Source: Pseudomonas sp. 7SR1
GTDB taxonomy: Bacteria; Pseudomonadota; Gammaproteobacteria; Pseudomonadales; Pseudomonadaceae
Direction of reading: 5' to 3'
Assembly (NCBI RefSeq): GCF_900156465.1
Contig: NZ_LT707064.1
Location: forward strand, 3,797,001-3,861,000
DNA: 64,000 nucleotides
This document shows positions 17,157 through 25,812 of this stretch, piece after piece (position 1 is the stretch's first letter; each line of letters starts with the position of its first letter). Position numbers and translations under genes: made by a program. Under the pieces are notes generated by a model. The model was not told where the DNA came from. It saw only the letters and a list, made by a program, of their open reading frames with translations, and ran no database searches.

Positions 17157-19346
17157 CTACGCCGGGCCCGCGCCGTCATTGCCCGTCTGGATCAGCGAAC
17201 TCACCCGCTGGCCGAGCTCGTTCAAGCTGAACGGCTTGGTCAATATCCGGGTGTGCGCATCGGCCGTCACCAGCCTTTCGCCCTCGGCGAAACCGGTGAT
17301 GAACAGCACCTTGAGCCGTGGATGCCTGGCTCTCATTTCCCGGGCCAGGGCGATGCCGTTCATGGCGCCGGGCAGGCCGATGTCGGTCAGTAGCAGATCC
17401 ACAGGGCCGGTCTTTTCGGCCTGCTTCAAGGCCGAAACGCTGTCCAGCGATTCGATGACGCGGTAGCCGGTTTCAGCCAGGAATTCGGCCACCATCTGCC
17501 GGATGGCGGCTTCGTCGTCCACCAGCAGGATGGTTTCGTTGTTGCCCGGCTGCAACGACGTCGTCTCCTCCGAGCCGGGCTGTGGCGTGGTGGCGGACGG
17601 CTGGCTGACCACCGGGAAATACATCGTCACGGTGGTACCCACCCCGACGCTGCTCCGGATCCTGACCTGTCCGCCAGACTGCTGGACAAACCCGTAGATC
17701 ATCGACAGGCCCAGGCCGGATCCTTCGCCAATGGGCTTGGTCGTGAAGAACGGATCGAACACCCGGGACAGGATGTCGGCGCTGATACCGGTGCCTGTGT
17801 CCACCACCGAGATGTCGACGTAGGGGCCCGGCGGCAGCATCTTCTCGTCGGCGGACTGTTCATCGATCAGGCAACTGTGCACGTTCAACTTCAGGGCGCC
17901 GCCCCCGGGCATGGCATCCCGGGCATTGATCGCCAGGTTCAGCAGGGCGTTTTCCAGCCCGTTGGGATCGCATCGGATCGGGTCGTTACCACTGAAAGAG
18001 CACTCGACCTGGATACTGGGCCCCACGGAGCGCCGGATCATTTCTTCCAGGCCCGCCACGACAATCCGTGGTTCGAAGACTTCGGGCTGGAGCGACTGCT
18101 GCCTTGAAAAGGTCAACAGGCGCTGGGTCAATGCCGCCGCGCGGGTGGCCGAGGTCAGGGCGACGGAGTTGTAACGTGACAGCTCGTCATACCGGCCCTG
18201 GTCGATGTGCCGTTGCATCAGTTCCAGGCTCGACGTGATGCCGGCCAGGAGATTGTTGAAGTCGTGGGCGATACCGCCAGTCAGTTGCCCGACCGCTTCC
18301 ATTTTCTGGCTCTGGCGCAGCTTGGACTCGGCCAAGGTGCGTTCCCGCTGCTCGCGTTCGAGCTGCTCGGTGCGCTTGGCGATGCGTTCCTCGAGCCGGT
18401 CGTTCCAGTCCCTCAGCGCGTTTTCCAGCTGGACGCGTTCATGGATGTCTTCAACGGTGCCATACCACTGCTCGCACTCTCCGGCAGGGCCCAGGCTGCA
18501 GAGCGCCCGGATCCTGAACCAGCGGTATTCGCCGTTGCTCTTGCGCAAACGCAGCTGGGTGTCGAAGGGTTGCAAAGTGGTAAGTGACAGCGTCCAGAGC
18601 CGGGCAAAGGCCATTCGATCATCGGGGTGGGCGGCGTTCAGCCACTGGCGGCCCAGGGTTTGTGTCGGCGAGCGCCCGGTGTACTCGTACCAGCGCTGAT
18701 CCAGGGTCAGCACCGCGCCGAGGCTGTCGGCGGTCCAGGGCCACAGGGGATTGAGCTCGGCGGCGATTCGATAGTGTCGCTCGCTTTCGCGCAGTTTTTC
18801 TTCAGAGCGGCGCATGGCCTGCAATGCGTTGACCCGCCGCTGTGCCGCGCCGAGCAGGTTGCCGTATCCGCGCAGAAAATCGATATCGCTTTCGCTGAAC
18901 AGGCGGGGGCTGCGGCTGTCGACTTCGAAGATGCCGAACGGGTGCTTCTGCCCGGCGTCGTACACCAGCACGTTGACGAAGGCCCGGACCCCGTTGCGTA
19001 TCTGGAAGTCGTGGTAGCGAAACCGGGTTTCGGTGGCGATGTCCGTGGAGATGACCGGGCTGCTGGTCTGCAGCGAATAGCGCTCCGGTGTCCCCGGCAA
19101 CGCCTGTACGCGCACCTGGCCGACGACATCCGGTGTCCAGCCCACGCCGTTGCGCACCAGGAACGTCACGCCGTCTTCCTCCAGCCACATGAACTTGGCC
19201 AGGTGCGTGTCGAGCGCCTCGCTCACCAGGCGGCACGCCTGGTCAAGGATGTGCTCCAGGTCATCCGAGGCCAGGGCCAGCTCGCCGAACTCGGCCAGTA
19301 CCTTGCGTTGGCGCAACAACGTGTCTTCGATTGCCATGGGGATCAT
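17157..19346 (-). CDS. Cytoplasmic hybrid histidine kinase (GAF-PAS-HisKA-HATPase-REC)
   Basis: 729 residues, no membrane segment. Domains in order: GAF at about 5-165 (IEDTLLRQRKVLAEFGELALASDD through FGIFEVDSRSPRLFSESDIDFL), PAS at about 185-310 (with LRESERHYRIAAELNPLWPWTADS and a PAC-like FRIRALCSLGPAGE), a coiled-coil linker, HisKA with MEAVGQLTGGIAHDFNNLLAGI (acceptor His), HATPase with NLAINARDAMPGGG and GEGSGLGLSMIYGFVQQSGG, and a C-terminal receiver with VDDEAAIRQMV and DLLLTDIGLPG. Start codons at 19346 and 19337 are both possible. It is a stand-alone signalling protein. The output partner is not encoded nearby, so a phosphorelay or receiver-mediated feedback is inferred. Confidence 0.9.
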   Translation of the reverse strand: MIPMAIEDTLLRQRKVLAEFGELALASDDLEHILDQACRLVSEALDTHLAKFMWLEEDGVTFLVRNGVGWTPDVVGQVRVQALPGTPERYSLQTSSPVISTDIATETRFRYHDFQIRNGVRAFVNVLVYDAGQKHPFGIFEVDSRSPRLFSESDIDFLRGYGNLLGAAQRRVNALQAMRRSEEKLRESERHYRIAAELNPLWPWTADSLGAVLTLDQRWYEYTGRSPTQTLGRQWLNAAHPDDRMAFARLWTLSLTTLQPFDTQLRLRKSNGEYRWFRIRALCSLGPAGECEQWYGTVEDIHERVQLENALRDWNDRLEERIAKRTEQLEREQRERTLAESKLRQSQKMEAVGQLTGGIAHDFNNLLAGITSSLELMQRHIDQGRYDELSRYNSVALTSATRAAALTQRLLTFSRQQSLQPEVFEPRIVVAGLEEMIRRSVGPSIQVECSFSGNDPIRCDPNGLENALLNLAINARDAMPGGGALKLNVHSCLIDEQSADEKMLPPGPYVDISVVDTGTGISADILSRVFDPFFTTKPIGEGSGLGLSMIYGFVQQSGGQVRIRSSVGVGTTVTMYFPVVSQPSATTPQPGSEETTSLQPGNNETILLVDDEAAIRQMVAEFLAETGYRVIESLDSVSALKQAEKTGPVDLLLTDIGLPGAMNGIALAREMRARHPRLKVLFITGFAEGERLVTADAHTRILTKPFSLNELGQRVSSLIQTGNDGAGPA

Positions 19347-19446
19347 CCGTGGTACGTCCTCAGTATCCGAGGGCCGGACGGCGGCGAGGTTCACAGCAAT
19401 CGATGAGCGTTGCTCCGGGCGCTTCCGGCGAGGGTCTGGGTAACGC

Positions 19447-19472
19447 AAAAGCCCTTCCAGGGAAGGGCTTTT
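19447..19472 (-). terminator. Rho-independent terminator of the esterase gene (bidirectional form)
   Basis: AAAAGCCCTTCC and GGAAGGGCTTTT form a 12-bp stem with a 2-base gap and A/T runs on both sides, so it can act in either direction. It lies 42 bases after the stop of the haloperoxidase-like gene on the minus strand. Confidence 0.85.
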
Positions 19473-19483
19473 GCGAGGGGCAG

Positions 19484-19512
19484 GTGGGCGCGAGCCGGCT
19501 CGCGCCTACAGG
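19484..19512. repeat. REP-like palindrome
   Basis: GTGGGCGCGAGCCGGCTCGCGCC is a variant of the fluorescent-Pseudomonas REP palindrome, between a terminator and the end of the esterase gene. Confidence 0.55.
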
Positions 19513-19514
19513 GT

Positions 19515-20468
19515 TTATTCCTGGAGGAACTTCAGCAGATCCTGGTTGAGGCGATCCTTGTGGGTCTCGGTCAAACCATGGGGCGCACCTGCATAGACGA
19601 TCAACCGGGCACCTTTGATCAGTGCGGCCGAAGCCCGGCCGGCGGCATCGATGGGCACGATCTGGTCGTCGTCGCCATGGATCACCAGCGTCGGCACGTC
19701 GAACTTCTTCAGGTCGGCGCGAAAATCCGTGGCCGAGAAGGCCGCGATCGAGTCATAGGTGTTCTTGCTGCCGCCCATCATGCCCTGCGCCCAGAAAGTC
19801 TGGATCAGACCTTGGGATGGCTTGGCGCCCTTGCGGTTGTAGCCGTAGAACGGGCCCGAAGCGATGTCCAGGTAGAGCTGCGAGCGATTTTCCAGGGACG
19901 CCTTGCGCAGGCCGTCGAACACCGTGATCGGCAGGCCGCCGGGGTTGGTGTCGGTCTTGAGCATCAGCGGTGGCACGGACGAGACCAGTACGGCTTTCTT
20001 CACTCGCGCGGTGCCGTGGCGACCGATGTAGCGCGCCACTTCACCACCGCCGGTGGAGAAGCCCACCAGGGTGACATCCTTCAGGTCCAGCGCTTCGATC
20101 ACCGCTGCCAGGTCGTCGGCGTAGTGATCCATGTCGTTGCCTTCCCAGGGCTGGCTGGAACGGCCATGGCCGCGGCGGTCGTGGGCGATGACCCGATAGC
20201 CCTTCGAGGCGAGGAACATCATCTGCGCTTCCCAGCTGTCGGAGTCCAGCGGCCAGCCGTGGCTGAAGGTCACTACCTGGCCGTTGCGAGGGCCCCAGTC
20301 CTTGTAGTAGAGCTGCACGCCATCCCGGGTGGTGATGTAGCTGGCGGACTGGACGACGCTGCCGACGGCGGACACGGTCGTGCCGGCCTGGGCAGGCGTC
20401 GCGGCATGGGCGCTGAGGGTGGCGAGTGCGAGGGTGGCAATGGCCAGGGTGCGGTTGAAGGTGTTCAT
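19515..20468 (-). CDS. Exported alpha/beta hydrolase (non-haem haloperoxidase / arylesterase type)
   Basis: 317 residues. A cleavable signal peptide (about 1-28, [22 protein letters not shown] followed by AxA) directs it to the periplasm. The mature enzyme has the alpha/beta-hydrolase fold: [26 protein letters not shown] (oxyanion loop), [14 protein letters not shown], nucleophile Ser in [14 protein letters not shown], Asp in [11 protein letters not shown] and His in [10 protein letters not shown]. This is the pattern of the cofactor-free chloroperoxidases and related aryl esterases; perhydrolase or esterase activity is expected. The ATG follows GGAGAGAGAAACG. It is monocistronic, with a strong terminator at its 3' end. 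Confidence 0.9.
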   Translation of the reverse strand: MNTFNRTLAIATLALATLSAHAATPAQAGTTVSAVGSVVQSASYITTRDGVQLYYKDWGPRNGQVVTFSHGWPLDSDSWEAQMMFLASKGYRVIAHDRRGHGRSSQPWEGNDMDHYADDLAAVIEALDLKDVTLVGFSTGGGEVARYIGRHGTARVKKAVLVSSVPPLMLKTDTNPGGLPITVFDGLRKASLENRSQLYLDIASGPFYGYNRKGAKPSQGLIQTFWAQGMMGGSKNTYDSIAAFSATDFRADLKKFDVPTLVIHGDDDQIVPIDAAGRASAALIKGARLIVYAGAPHGLTETHKDRLNQDLLKFLQE

Positions 20469-20660
20469 CGTTTCTCTCTCCATAAGGGGTGTGGTTCGAT
20501 CTGCGGCGGTCGTCATCGATCGCGTTGGTGGGCAGATTAGAGAGAGTGGAGGGGGACGAGAACTGCATGCTATCGATAGCGACTATAAGGAAAACGGATA
20601 GCTGCGCTGCGCTTGGGTCGAGGGCTCCCCGAGCCCTCACGCATCGCGGCATGCAGACGC

Positions 20661-21461
20661 TCAATATCGATGGACGATGCCCAGCCGCCCCATGATTTCC
20701 AAGGCATCGACCAGGCCCAGGCCATTCATGGGCAGGCAGGCGAAGGCCTGGTATTCATCGAAATGCGTGCCGAGGGCCAGCAACTTCAGATCGTGGGCGT
20801 CGAGCCGGGCATTGAAATATTGCAGCACCGCCCGCTCCCAATCGCTGGCACGGTTGACGGCATCGACGGTGTCACGCTCAGGTGCGGGGATTTCGATACC
20901 CGACTGCCGTAGCGGGGCCAGGGCATTGACCGCATGGATCCCGCAGGACGACCACGCTTTCCATTCGAACTCGGCCAACTGGTTGGCCGCGGTGAGTGCT
21001 GAGGCCACCTGCGTCCACGCCCAGTCCCACTGCGCGGCAGGCGCCGGCAGGTTCTCGACGAGCGCTTGGGCGTGGACCTCGTCGAACAGGCAATGGAACA
21101 GGTCGGCCAGCGTATCGGCCACATCGAGCCCGGGGCCTTGCGCCTGGGTGTCCAGGTCGCGGCTCAAGCGCTGCCAGAGGCTGTCCAGCTCCTGCCAGTC
21201 CTCTTCGTCCATCTCATCGTCGATCACCTGGGCCTTGTGCCCGCGCTGGTAGTTATCCAGCCGCGTCTTGTGCACGCGAACCTCACCTTCGGCAAGATGG
21301 ACGGCATAGCTGGTGTGGTCCAGGTAGTTGGTCTGCAAAACGATGCGGTCTGGAAACACATCATGGACGAGGCTTTCCTCGGCATCGAAATACGTCGCGC
21401 CCTCGAACGTGCCATGGGCCGTGGTGATACGTTGAAACGACAGCGGATCGATTGGATTCAT
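20661..21461 (-). CDS. Uncharacterised cytoplasmic protein
   Basis: 266 residues, acidic, no signal peptide or membrane segment. The N-terminal 80 residues (MNPIDPLSFQRITTAHGTFEGATYFD through EGEVRVHKTRLDNYQ) look like beta strands. A run of acidic residues follows (VIDDEMDEEDWQELDSLWQRL), and the C-terminal half is rich in Ala/Leu/Trp and probably helical. No enzyme motif was recognised. The start is set by the position where the codon pattern begins; a CCAGGCG sequence upstream could serve as a weak ribosome binding site. It is followed in the same orientation, upstream in sequence terms, by the dioxygenase gene about 75 bases away, so the two may form a transcription unit. Confidence 0.7.
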   Translation of the reverse strand: MNPIDPLSFQRITTAHGTFEGATYFDAEESLVHDVFPDRIVLQTNYLDHTSYAVHLAEGEVRVHKTRLDNYQRGHKAQVIDDEMDEEDWQELDSLWQRLSRDLDTQAQGPGLDVADTLADLFHCLFDEVHAQALVENLPAPAAQWDWAWTQVASALTAANQLAEFEWKAWSSCGIHAVNALAPLRQSGIEIPAPERDTVDAVNRASDWERAVLQYFNARLDAHDLKLLALGTHFDEYQAFACLPMNGLGLVDALEIMGRLGIVHRY

Positions 21462-21534
21462 AGGGCAAGCGCCTGGAGGAGGGCGGGAGCGGATGCGCCG
21501 GGGCAGGTGCACCGCTTTTTCAATGGCGCTGATC

Positions 21535-22242
21535 CTACACCAAGGTACCGGGGTTGCTGAATCCCGGGTTCTGCAAGGAAAAATCCGAAGGCTCGAACCG
21601 CTCGCCAGTGTCCATGCGCACGTTGCGCAGCCCCACGGTCTCCAGGTGCGAGGCGTATAACGTCTCGGCAAAATAGCTGATCAGAATGGAGCGCCGGCGC
21701 GTGCCCATGGAATTCAGGCTGCCGGCATGCACCAGGTCGACATCGAGCACCAGGATGTCACCGGCGCAGCCCGCCAGCTGCACGGAGCGTGACTCATCGG
21801 CGAAGTCGAAGGCCGGTTCCCCCGGCCCGGGGCGATGGCTGCCGGGAACGAGACGGGTCGCACCGTTGCCGGGGCCATAGTCATCGAAAAAAGCCAGGGC
21901 AATCGCAACGTCGCCGGGCCGTTTGGCTGACAGGTCCCGATGCAACGGCTGATGGCCGCCACCGGCAAGAGGTTCGCGTCCTTCCACCTGGGACAGAAAG
22001 AACCGCTCGGCGATCAACTCGCCTGCTACCGCCAGCACCTGGGGCAAACGACACACTGCCTGCACCGTCTCATTGTCATCCAGCATCGAATAACGCCAGC
22101 CCGTGCCACGCGGTACCGGCCATTGATCCGCCGGCCTCACGCCGGCATCGAAAGCCTTGCGCAGCGCCTCCAGCCACCCGGCCGGGATCGCCCGACGAAG
22201 CAGCGCGTAGCCATCGCGATGAAGTCGCTCGCGATCCGTCAT
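21535..22242 (-). CDS. PhyH-type Fe(II)/2-oxoglutarate dioxygenase
   Basis: 235 residues. The double-stranded beta-helix of the phytanoyl-CoA dioxygenase family is recognisable: LHRDGYALLRRAIPAGWLEALRKAF at the N-terminus, the iron-binding His-x-Asp-like segment QPLHRDLSAKRPGD (H and D about residues 107 and 109), GNGATRLVPGSHRPG, and the distal histidine in VDLVHAGSLN. Arg residues after it (GTRRRSILISYF) would bind 2-oxoglutarate. The substrate is not predictable; the family covers fatty-acyl, amino-acid and secondary-metabolite hydroxylases. It is divergent from the small exported protein at 22394. The ATG start matches the family N-terminus. Confidence 0.85.
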   Translation of the reverse strand: MTDRERLHRDGYALLRRAIPAGWLEALRKAFDAGVRPADQWPVPRGTGWRYSMLDDNETVQAVCRLPQVLAVAGELIAERFFLSQVEGREPLAGGGHQPLHRDLSAKRPGDVAIALAFFDDYGPGNGATRLVPGSHRPGPGEPAFDFADESRSVQLAGCAGDILVLDVDLVHAGSLNSMGTRRRSILISYFAETLYASHLETVGLRNVRMDTGERFEPSDFSLQNPGFSNPGTLV

Positions 22243-22393
22243 GTCTTTCCTCGACTTGCGTACAAGGGCATCCGCAAGGCTAGCCGTCAAACCCAACCCA
22301 GACCACCCCGCATGGCAAATCGAAGGCGATCACCGGGACAATATCCCGCGCCACCGTTATCATCACGCCACCATCCAGAAAAGGACTTCACCG

Positions 22394-23017
22394 ATGAAGC
22401 GTCTGTTCGCCTGTACCTTCCTGGCGCTGGCTGTTGCCGGCTTTGCCAACGCCGAAGAAAGCACCTTCGAAGAAACCAACCAATGCACGCAAGACATCGA
22501 CTGCCAAGGTGACTTGATCTGCAAGAACGGCCTGTGCGATCTGCCCCAGCCGCAACAAAGCCCCGTGGCAAAAACCACCACCACCCAAAAAGCCGCACCG
22601 TCGGCACCGCCCGGCGTAGCCTACCAGGCGCTGCCCATCAATACGGAGCGTGCAGGCCCCTTCACGACCCAGCCCCAGGGCACGGGAACCGCGCTGAACT
22701 ACCGATCCCGTGCCGGTGTGATCAACGTCATGGAATCGGTCGTCGAACAGGCCGAATACACCGGCTATGTGACCATCGAAAGGGCCTTCACATTTGGCCC
22801 GAGCCGGTACGTGGTGGTCGTGTCCACCGGCGAGGGCGGCAATGCCTGCCCGGCGTCCACCTATGTCTTGAGCTTCGACACCGAGGCCGAGCGGGTCGAT
22901 GGCAAGCAAGAGGTCAAGGGTTGCTCGGAACGGGTGGAGGTTGAGGCGCAGGGGAATAAGTTGCTGGTGAAGAAGGAGGACGGTGAGGTGACGGTTTATA
23001 ACGGGGTTGTGCAATAG
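22394..23017 (+). CDS. Exported protein of unknown function with a cysteine-rich N-terminal motif
   Basis: 207 residues. The signal peptide is at about 1-20 (MKRLFACTFLALAVAGFANA, cleavage before EES). Residues 30-48 read CTQDIDCQGDLICKNGLC, a compact four-cysteine motif like those of small disulfide-stabilised domains. A Pro/Gln/Thr-rich linker follows (about 50-75). The rest (YRSRAGVINVMESVVEQ through GEVTVYNGVVQ) is a predicted beta-rich domain with two further cysteines. It is presumably a periplasmic or secreted protein. The next gene, also exported, starts 70 bases later in the same direction, so a common transcript is possible. The function is unknown. Confidence 0.75.
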   Translation: MKRLFACTFLALAVAGFANAEESTFEETNQCTQDIDCQGDLICKNGLCDLPQPQQSPVAKTTTTQKAAPSAPPGVAYQALPINTERAGPFTTQPQGTGTALNYRSRAGVINVMESVVEQAEYTGYVTIERAFTFGPSRYVVVVSTGEGGNACPASTYVLSFDTEAERVDGKQEVKGCSERVEVEAQGNKLLVKKEDGEVTVYNGVVQ

Positions 23018-23087
23018 GCACGGACTCGTCCACACAATCATGCAGGCAGGGCCCGATCCCGCTGTAACCCCAACGGAATTTCTCAAC

Positions 23088-23477
23088 ATGCATTTGCGTT
23101 CAAGCCTGTTTTGCCTGTGTCTTTTCAGTGGCCTGACCCAGGCAGCCGTCGACTGTTCAGCCCTGGCGGAAAAGCTATCGGGGACGGTGCCGGAATTTCA
23201 TCCGCCGCTACAAGGCAAGGTCATTGGCAGCGGCCGCCTGCATTTCCACGAAGCTCCGGACGAGGCCTGCGCCAACAAGAAAATCTTCGTCATACCCGGC
23301 GACTCCCTCACCCTCTACTCCAGCCTTGAAGACGAGTCATGGCTGGAAGTGAACTTCATCGCCAAGAGCGGCGATGACTTTACCGGTTGGGTGAGGGCGG
23401 ATCGGGTGGAGATCGGCGAGTCTTATGGAGCACCATCGGGTGAGGCTGGGGATTCGGCGGAGGGGGATGACCAGTAA
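23088..23477 (+). CDS. Small exported SH3-like protein
   Basis: 129 residues. The signal peptide is at about 1-20 (MHLRSSLFCLCLFSGLTQAA). The mature part contains GRLHFHEAPDEACANKKIFVIPGDSLTLYSSLEDESWLEVNFIAKSGDDFTGWVRADRVE, a string of short strands ending with a GWV motif that resembles bacterial SH3-type domains. The last 20 residues are acidic and low in complexity. The family was not recognised with certainty. It lies 70 bases downstream of another exported protein and is probably the second gene of that unit. Both proteins have an even number of cysteines, in line with periplasmic disulfides. Confidence 0.7.
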   Translation: MHLRSSLFCLCLFSGLTQAAVDCSALAEKLSGTVPEFHPPLQGKVIGSGRLHFHEAPDEACANKKIFVIPGDSLTLYSSLEDESWLEVNFIAKSGDDFTGWVRADRVEIGESYGAPSGEAGDSAEGDDQ

Positions 23478-23763
23478 GCGTTGGGTAGCGATGAATACGC
23501 TCAGTTGAGGTGTGCTTACAGTTTGGGGAGGTGGTGAGTGAGTCTTGATCTGCGCATAGAGGCTGACCTGTATGTTCCGACGATGATGGCAGTCTTTTAC
23601 TTCTCCAGAGAGCCAGGCTGTGCAATTTCTGTCAATGTCATTCCGACCTCAGGTGCGGCCTTCCATTGAAATAACTTGCAACCCTTGAGTGATTGAGAAA
23701 CCGCACGCGCCTCTCTAAATTTTTTCTCACAACGCCGGGCCCCTCTGACAGCGAATCGCTGCC
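23478..23763. other. Gene-free stretch upstream of the TerC/Alx gene
   Basis: AT-richer than the surrounding genes. It contains a small CAGCGA/TCGCTG palindrome (23749-23761). Searched by eye for a yybP-ykoY (Mn2+) riboswitch consensus without success. It probably holds the terC promoter and a long leader. Confidence 0.5.
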
Positions 23764-23796
23764 ATGTCGGAGTTGCAGTTTGTACAACTTCGACAT
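23764..23796 (+). promoter_or_regulatory. Leader hairpin directly before the terC ribosome binding site
   Basis: ATGTCGGAGTTG and CAACTTCGACAT form a 12-bp stem (one G-U pair) with a 9-base loop. It ends two bases before the AGAGGAGGGG ribosome binding site of the TerC/Alx gene. The placement suggests control of translation initiation or RNA stability. E. coli alx is likewise controlled through a structured leader, but no sequence match to that leader was seen. Confidence 0.6.
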
Positions 23797-23811
23797 CAGA
23801 GGAGGGGGCTC

Positions 23812-24804
23812 ATGACTGCCCTGGAAGCGTTCTTTCTTGCCGAGTTTCTCGGCACCGCCAGCTGGTTGTGGCTCGTTTTTGTCAGCATCGTCTTGAGCCT
23901 GTTGATCTTTGACCTCGGGGTGCTGCACCGTGAGCATCGAGAAATCGGCGTTCGTGAAAGCCTGTTACTGTCTGCCGGCTATGTCACGGCTGGCTTGCTG
24001 TTCGGCCTCTGGGTCTGGCAGGTCAAGGGCGGTGATGCCGGGATGGATTTCTACACCGGCTTTCTTATCGAAAAATCGTTGTCGATGGACAACGTTTTCC
24101 TCATGGCGATGATCTTCAGCTTTCTCTCAATTCCGCGTAAGTATCAGCACGAGGTGCTGTTCTGGGGCATTCTCGGTGTCATAGTGCTGCGCGCTATCAT
24201 GATTGGCCTAGGTGCAGCGCTGATCGCCGAGTTCAGTTGGATTCTCTATGTATTCGGCATCTTCCTGCTGTTGACCGGGGTAAAGATGCTGTTCAGCAAG
24301 ATCGATGCCCACCCGAACCTTAGCGATAACTTGCTGGTGAAGTTCCTGCGCAAACACATGCGGGTCACCGATCGCTTGCATGAAGAGCGCTTCTTCGTCC
24401 GCCAGATGGATGCCAATGGCAAGTCCGTGGTCTGGGCGACGCCGTTGTTCCTGGCCTTGGTGCTGATCGAGTGCGCCGACCTGGTATTCGCTGTGGACAG
24501 CGTGCCGGCGATCTTTGCCATCACCCAGGACCCCTTCATCGTCTACACCTCGAACATTTTCGCCATCCTCGGCCTACGTGCGCTGTATTTCGCTCTGGCG
24601 GCGATGATCCACCGCTTCGCCTACCTCAAGTACGCCTTGGCGCTGGTGCTGGTGTTCATCGGCGGCAAGATCTTCATGGTCGGCATCATCGGCAAGATTC
24701 CGGCAGTCCTTTCTCTGGGGGTAACGGTGGCTTTGCTGTTGGGCGGTGTGCTGCTGTCGCTTTGGAAAACCCGCGACCAAACCTCCGCTGGTCCCCAGGT
24801 TTAG
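23812..24804 (+). CDS. alx: TerC/Alx family membrane transporter (probable Mn2+ exporter)
   Basis: 330 residues, about 9 membrane segments. The paired acidic motifs of the TerC family are present: FLIEKSLSMDNVFLMAMIFSF (helix 3) and LALVLIECADLVFAVDSVPAIFAIT (helix 6), as are GVKMLFSK and SNIFAILGLRALYFALAAMI. The length and the ALEAFFLAEFLGTASWLWLVF start are those of E. coli Alx rather than of plasmid TerC. Alx exports manganese and responds to alkaline pH. The start ATG has an AGGAGGGGG ribosome binding site preceded by a leader hairpin. A terminator follows at 24840. The gene is monocistronic; there are no ter genes nearby, so tellurite resistance is not implied. Confidence 0.88.
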   Translation: MTALEAFFLAEFLGTASWLWLVFVSIVLSLLIFDLGVLHREHREIGVRESLLLSAGYVTAGLLFGLWVWQVKGGDAGMDFYTGFLIEKSLSMDNVFLMAMIFSFLSIPRKYQHEVLFWGILGVIVLRAIMIGLGAALIAEFSWILYVFGIFLLLTGVKMLFSKIDAHPNLSDNLLVKFLRKHMRVTDRLHEERFFVRQMDANGKSVVWATPLFLALVLIECADLVFAVDSVPAIFAITQDPFIVYTSNIFAILGLRALYFALAAMIHRFAYLKYALALVLVFIGGKIFMVGIIGKIPAVLSLGVTVALLLGGVLLSLWKTRDQTSAGPQV

Positions 24805-24839
24805 ATCCAGAAAACTGTCGGCTGCCAAACGAAAACAGT

Positions 24840-24863
24840 AAACCCGGCGCGAGGGCCGGGTTT
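24840..24863 (+). terminator. Rho-independent terminator of the terC/alx gene
   Basis: AAACCCGGC and GCCGGGTTT form a 9-bp stem with a 6-base loop and a short T run, 35 bases after the stop codon. Confidence 0.85.
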
Positions 24864-25173
24864 GGAAACATATGCCAGTTACGCTTGCAGCGGATATCGT
24901 CCCTAGAAGTGGCTGTGAGCCAAGGAAAAAAGGGACAGTGATGACGAAGGGAAATCGAGTACTCCATGCTCTCATTAAGATAGGCGTGGGCTTTCTACAA
25001 GTGTTTGAAGTTGGGCTACGCTGACGAACGGCGGTTTCGTTGTGGCAACACGAAGACAGTGTAGAACGCCTACTTAACTCAGTCGTCCTGGACTGGCCAG
25101 CCTCTCCTGTTGTCAGATGAATCCGCGTTCTGCCTTGCCTGACTTGACATTAAGCACAACCTGGAGCGCTATC
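24864..25173. other. Gene-free stretch with a half copy of the GATAATA hairpin repeat
   Basis: About 310 bases between the terC terminator and a small membrane-protein gene. At 24924-24939 the sequence GGAAAAAAGGGACAGT matches the left arm of the repeat family found at 25553, 37736, 39616 and 40451, but the loop and right arm are missing. Nothing else was recognised; it should contain the promoter of the next gene. Confidence 0.5.
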
Positions 25174-25521
25174 ATGTCCGACCAGTCTCATCAGCAATTC
25201 AACAAAGACAGCACTGCCATTCATAAGGCCGACGCAAATCTCGATGATCAAACAGGACCGTCAAGCTGGAACTGGGCTGCAGCACTTACCCTGGTCCCTA
25301 TCATTGCTATCCTCCTTGCAACATGTGTGGCCATCGCTGTGGTGCCCATTCCGAGCCTGGAAACTTTAATTAATCCGACTCTGATCATCGCCGGCCTCGT
25401 TGCGATTCTCATGGTTGTCACTCTCGTCGCCCCATCAAACTACGTAAACATTGCTCGTGTTATCTGCTTGGTGGCGATTATCGCCGTAGTCATCATGTGG
25501 ATGCGCGGACAATTGGCGTAA
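25174..25521 (+). CDS. Small membrane protein of unknown function
   Basis: 115 residues. The N-terminal 45 residues are hydrophilic (MSDQSHQQFNKDSTAIHKADANLDDQTGP). Three hydrophobic stretches follow: about 48-70 (AALTLVPIIAILLATCVAIAVV), 78-98 (NPTLIIAGLVAILMVVTLVA) and 102-112 (ICLVAIIAVVIMW). A further ATG 57 bases upstream is in frame, but the chosen one has GGAG at a suitable distance. The topology suggests an inner-membrane protein with a cytoplasmic N-terminal tail. No family was recognised. GC content is lower than that of the neighbouring genes. It is monocistronic. Confidence 0.65.
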   Translation: MSDQSHQQFNKDSTAIHKADANLDDQTGPSSWNWAAALTLVPIIAILLATCVAIAVVPIPSLETLINPTLIIAGLVAILMVVTLVAPSNYVNIARVICLVAIIAVVIMWMRGQLA

Positions 25522-25552
25522 AGTCGCTGCCGTTTCAATTTGCGCGGAGAAT

Positions 25553-25602
25553 GAAAATAGAGGGGCAGATTTCTTTTCTCGATAATAGGTCTACCCCTTT
25601 GC
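25553..25602. repeat. GATAATA hairpin repeat, copy 1 (divergent)
   Basis: The left arm AGAGGGGCAGATT and right arm GGTCTACCCCTTT pair around a loop containing TTTTCTCGATAATA. The loop core matches the copy at 39616-39666 (TTTTCTCTGATAATA). It lies in the 290-base intergenic stretch before the large RTX gene. Confidence 0.65.
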
Positions 25603-25812
25603 GGTTATGCGATTGTTCCTGCTCAAGTCACCATCAACTTGCTGCAGTGATATCAAGACGCTATACGGTTTCAGCTATCCTGGCGCGCAAGATCAGTTGC
25701 ACCGATAACAAACTAGAACGCCACCTCAGAACCTCTCTTCGCTGCATAACTGGCAACCAGACCGAGCCGTGTCTATTGTTTTGGGCGACTAATTGCTACG
25801 GGAGGCATGGAC

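Noticed and set aside
23478..23811. Possible yybP-ykoY manganese riboswitch upstream of the TerC/Alx gene
   Set aside because: No match to the conserved riboswitch core sequences was found. Only the short hairpin next to the ribosome binding site is supported.
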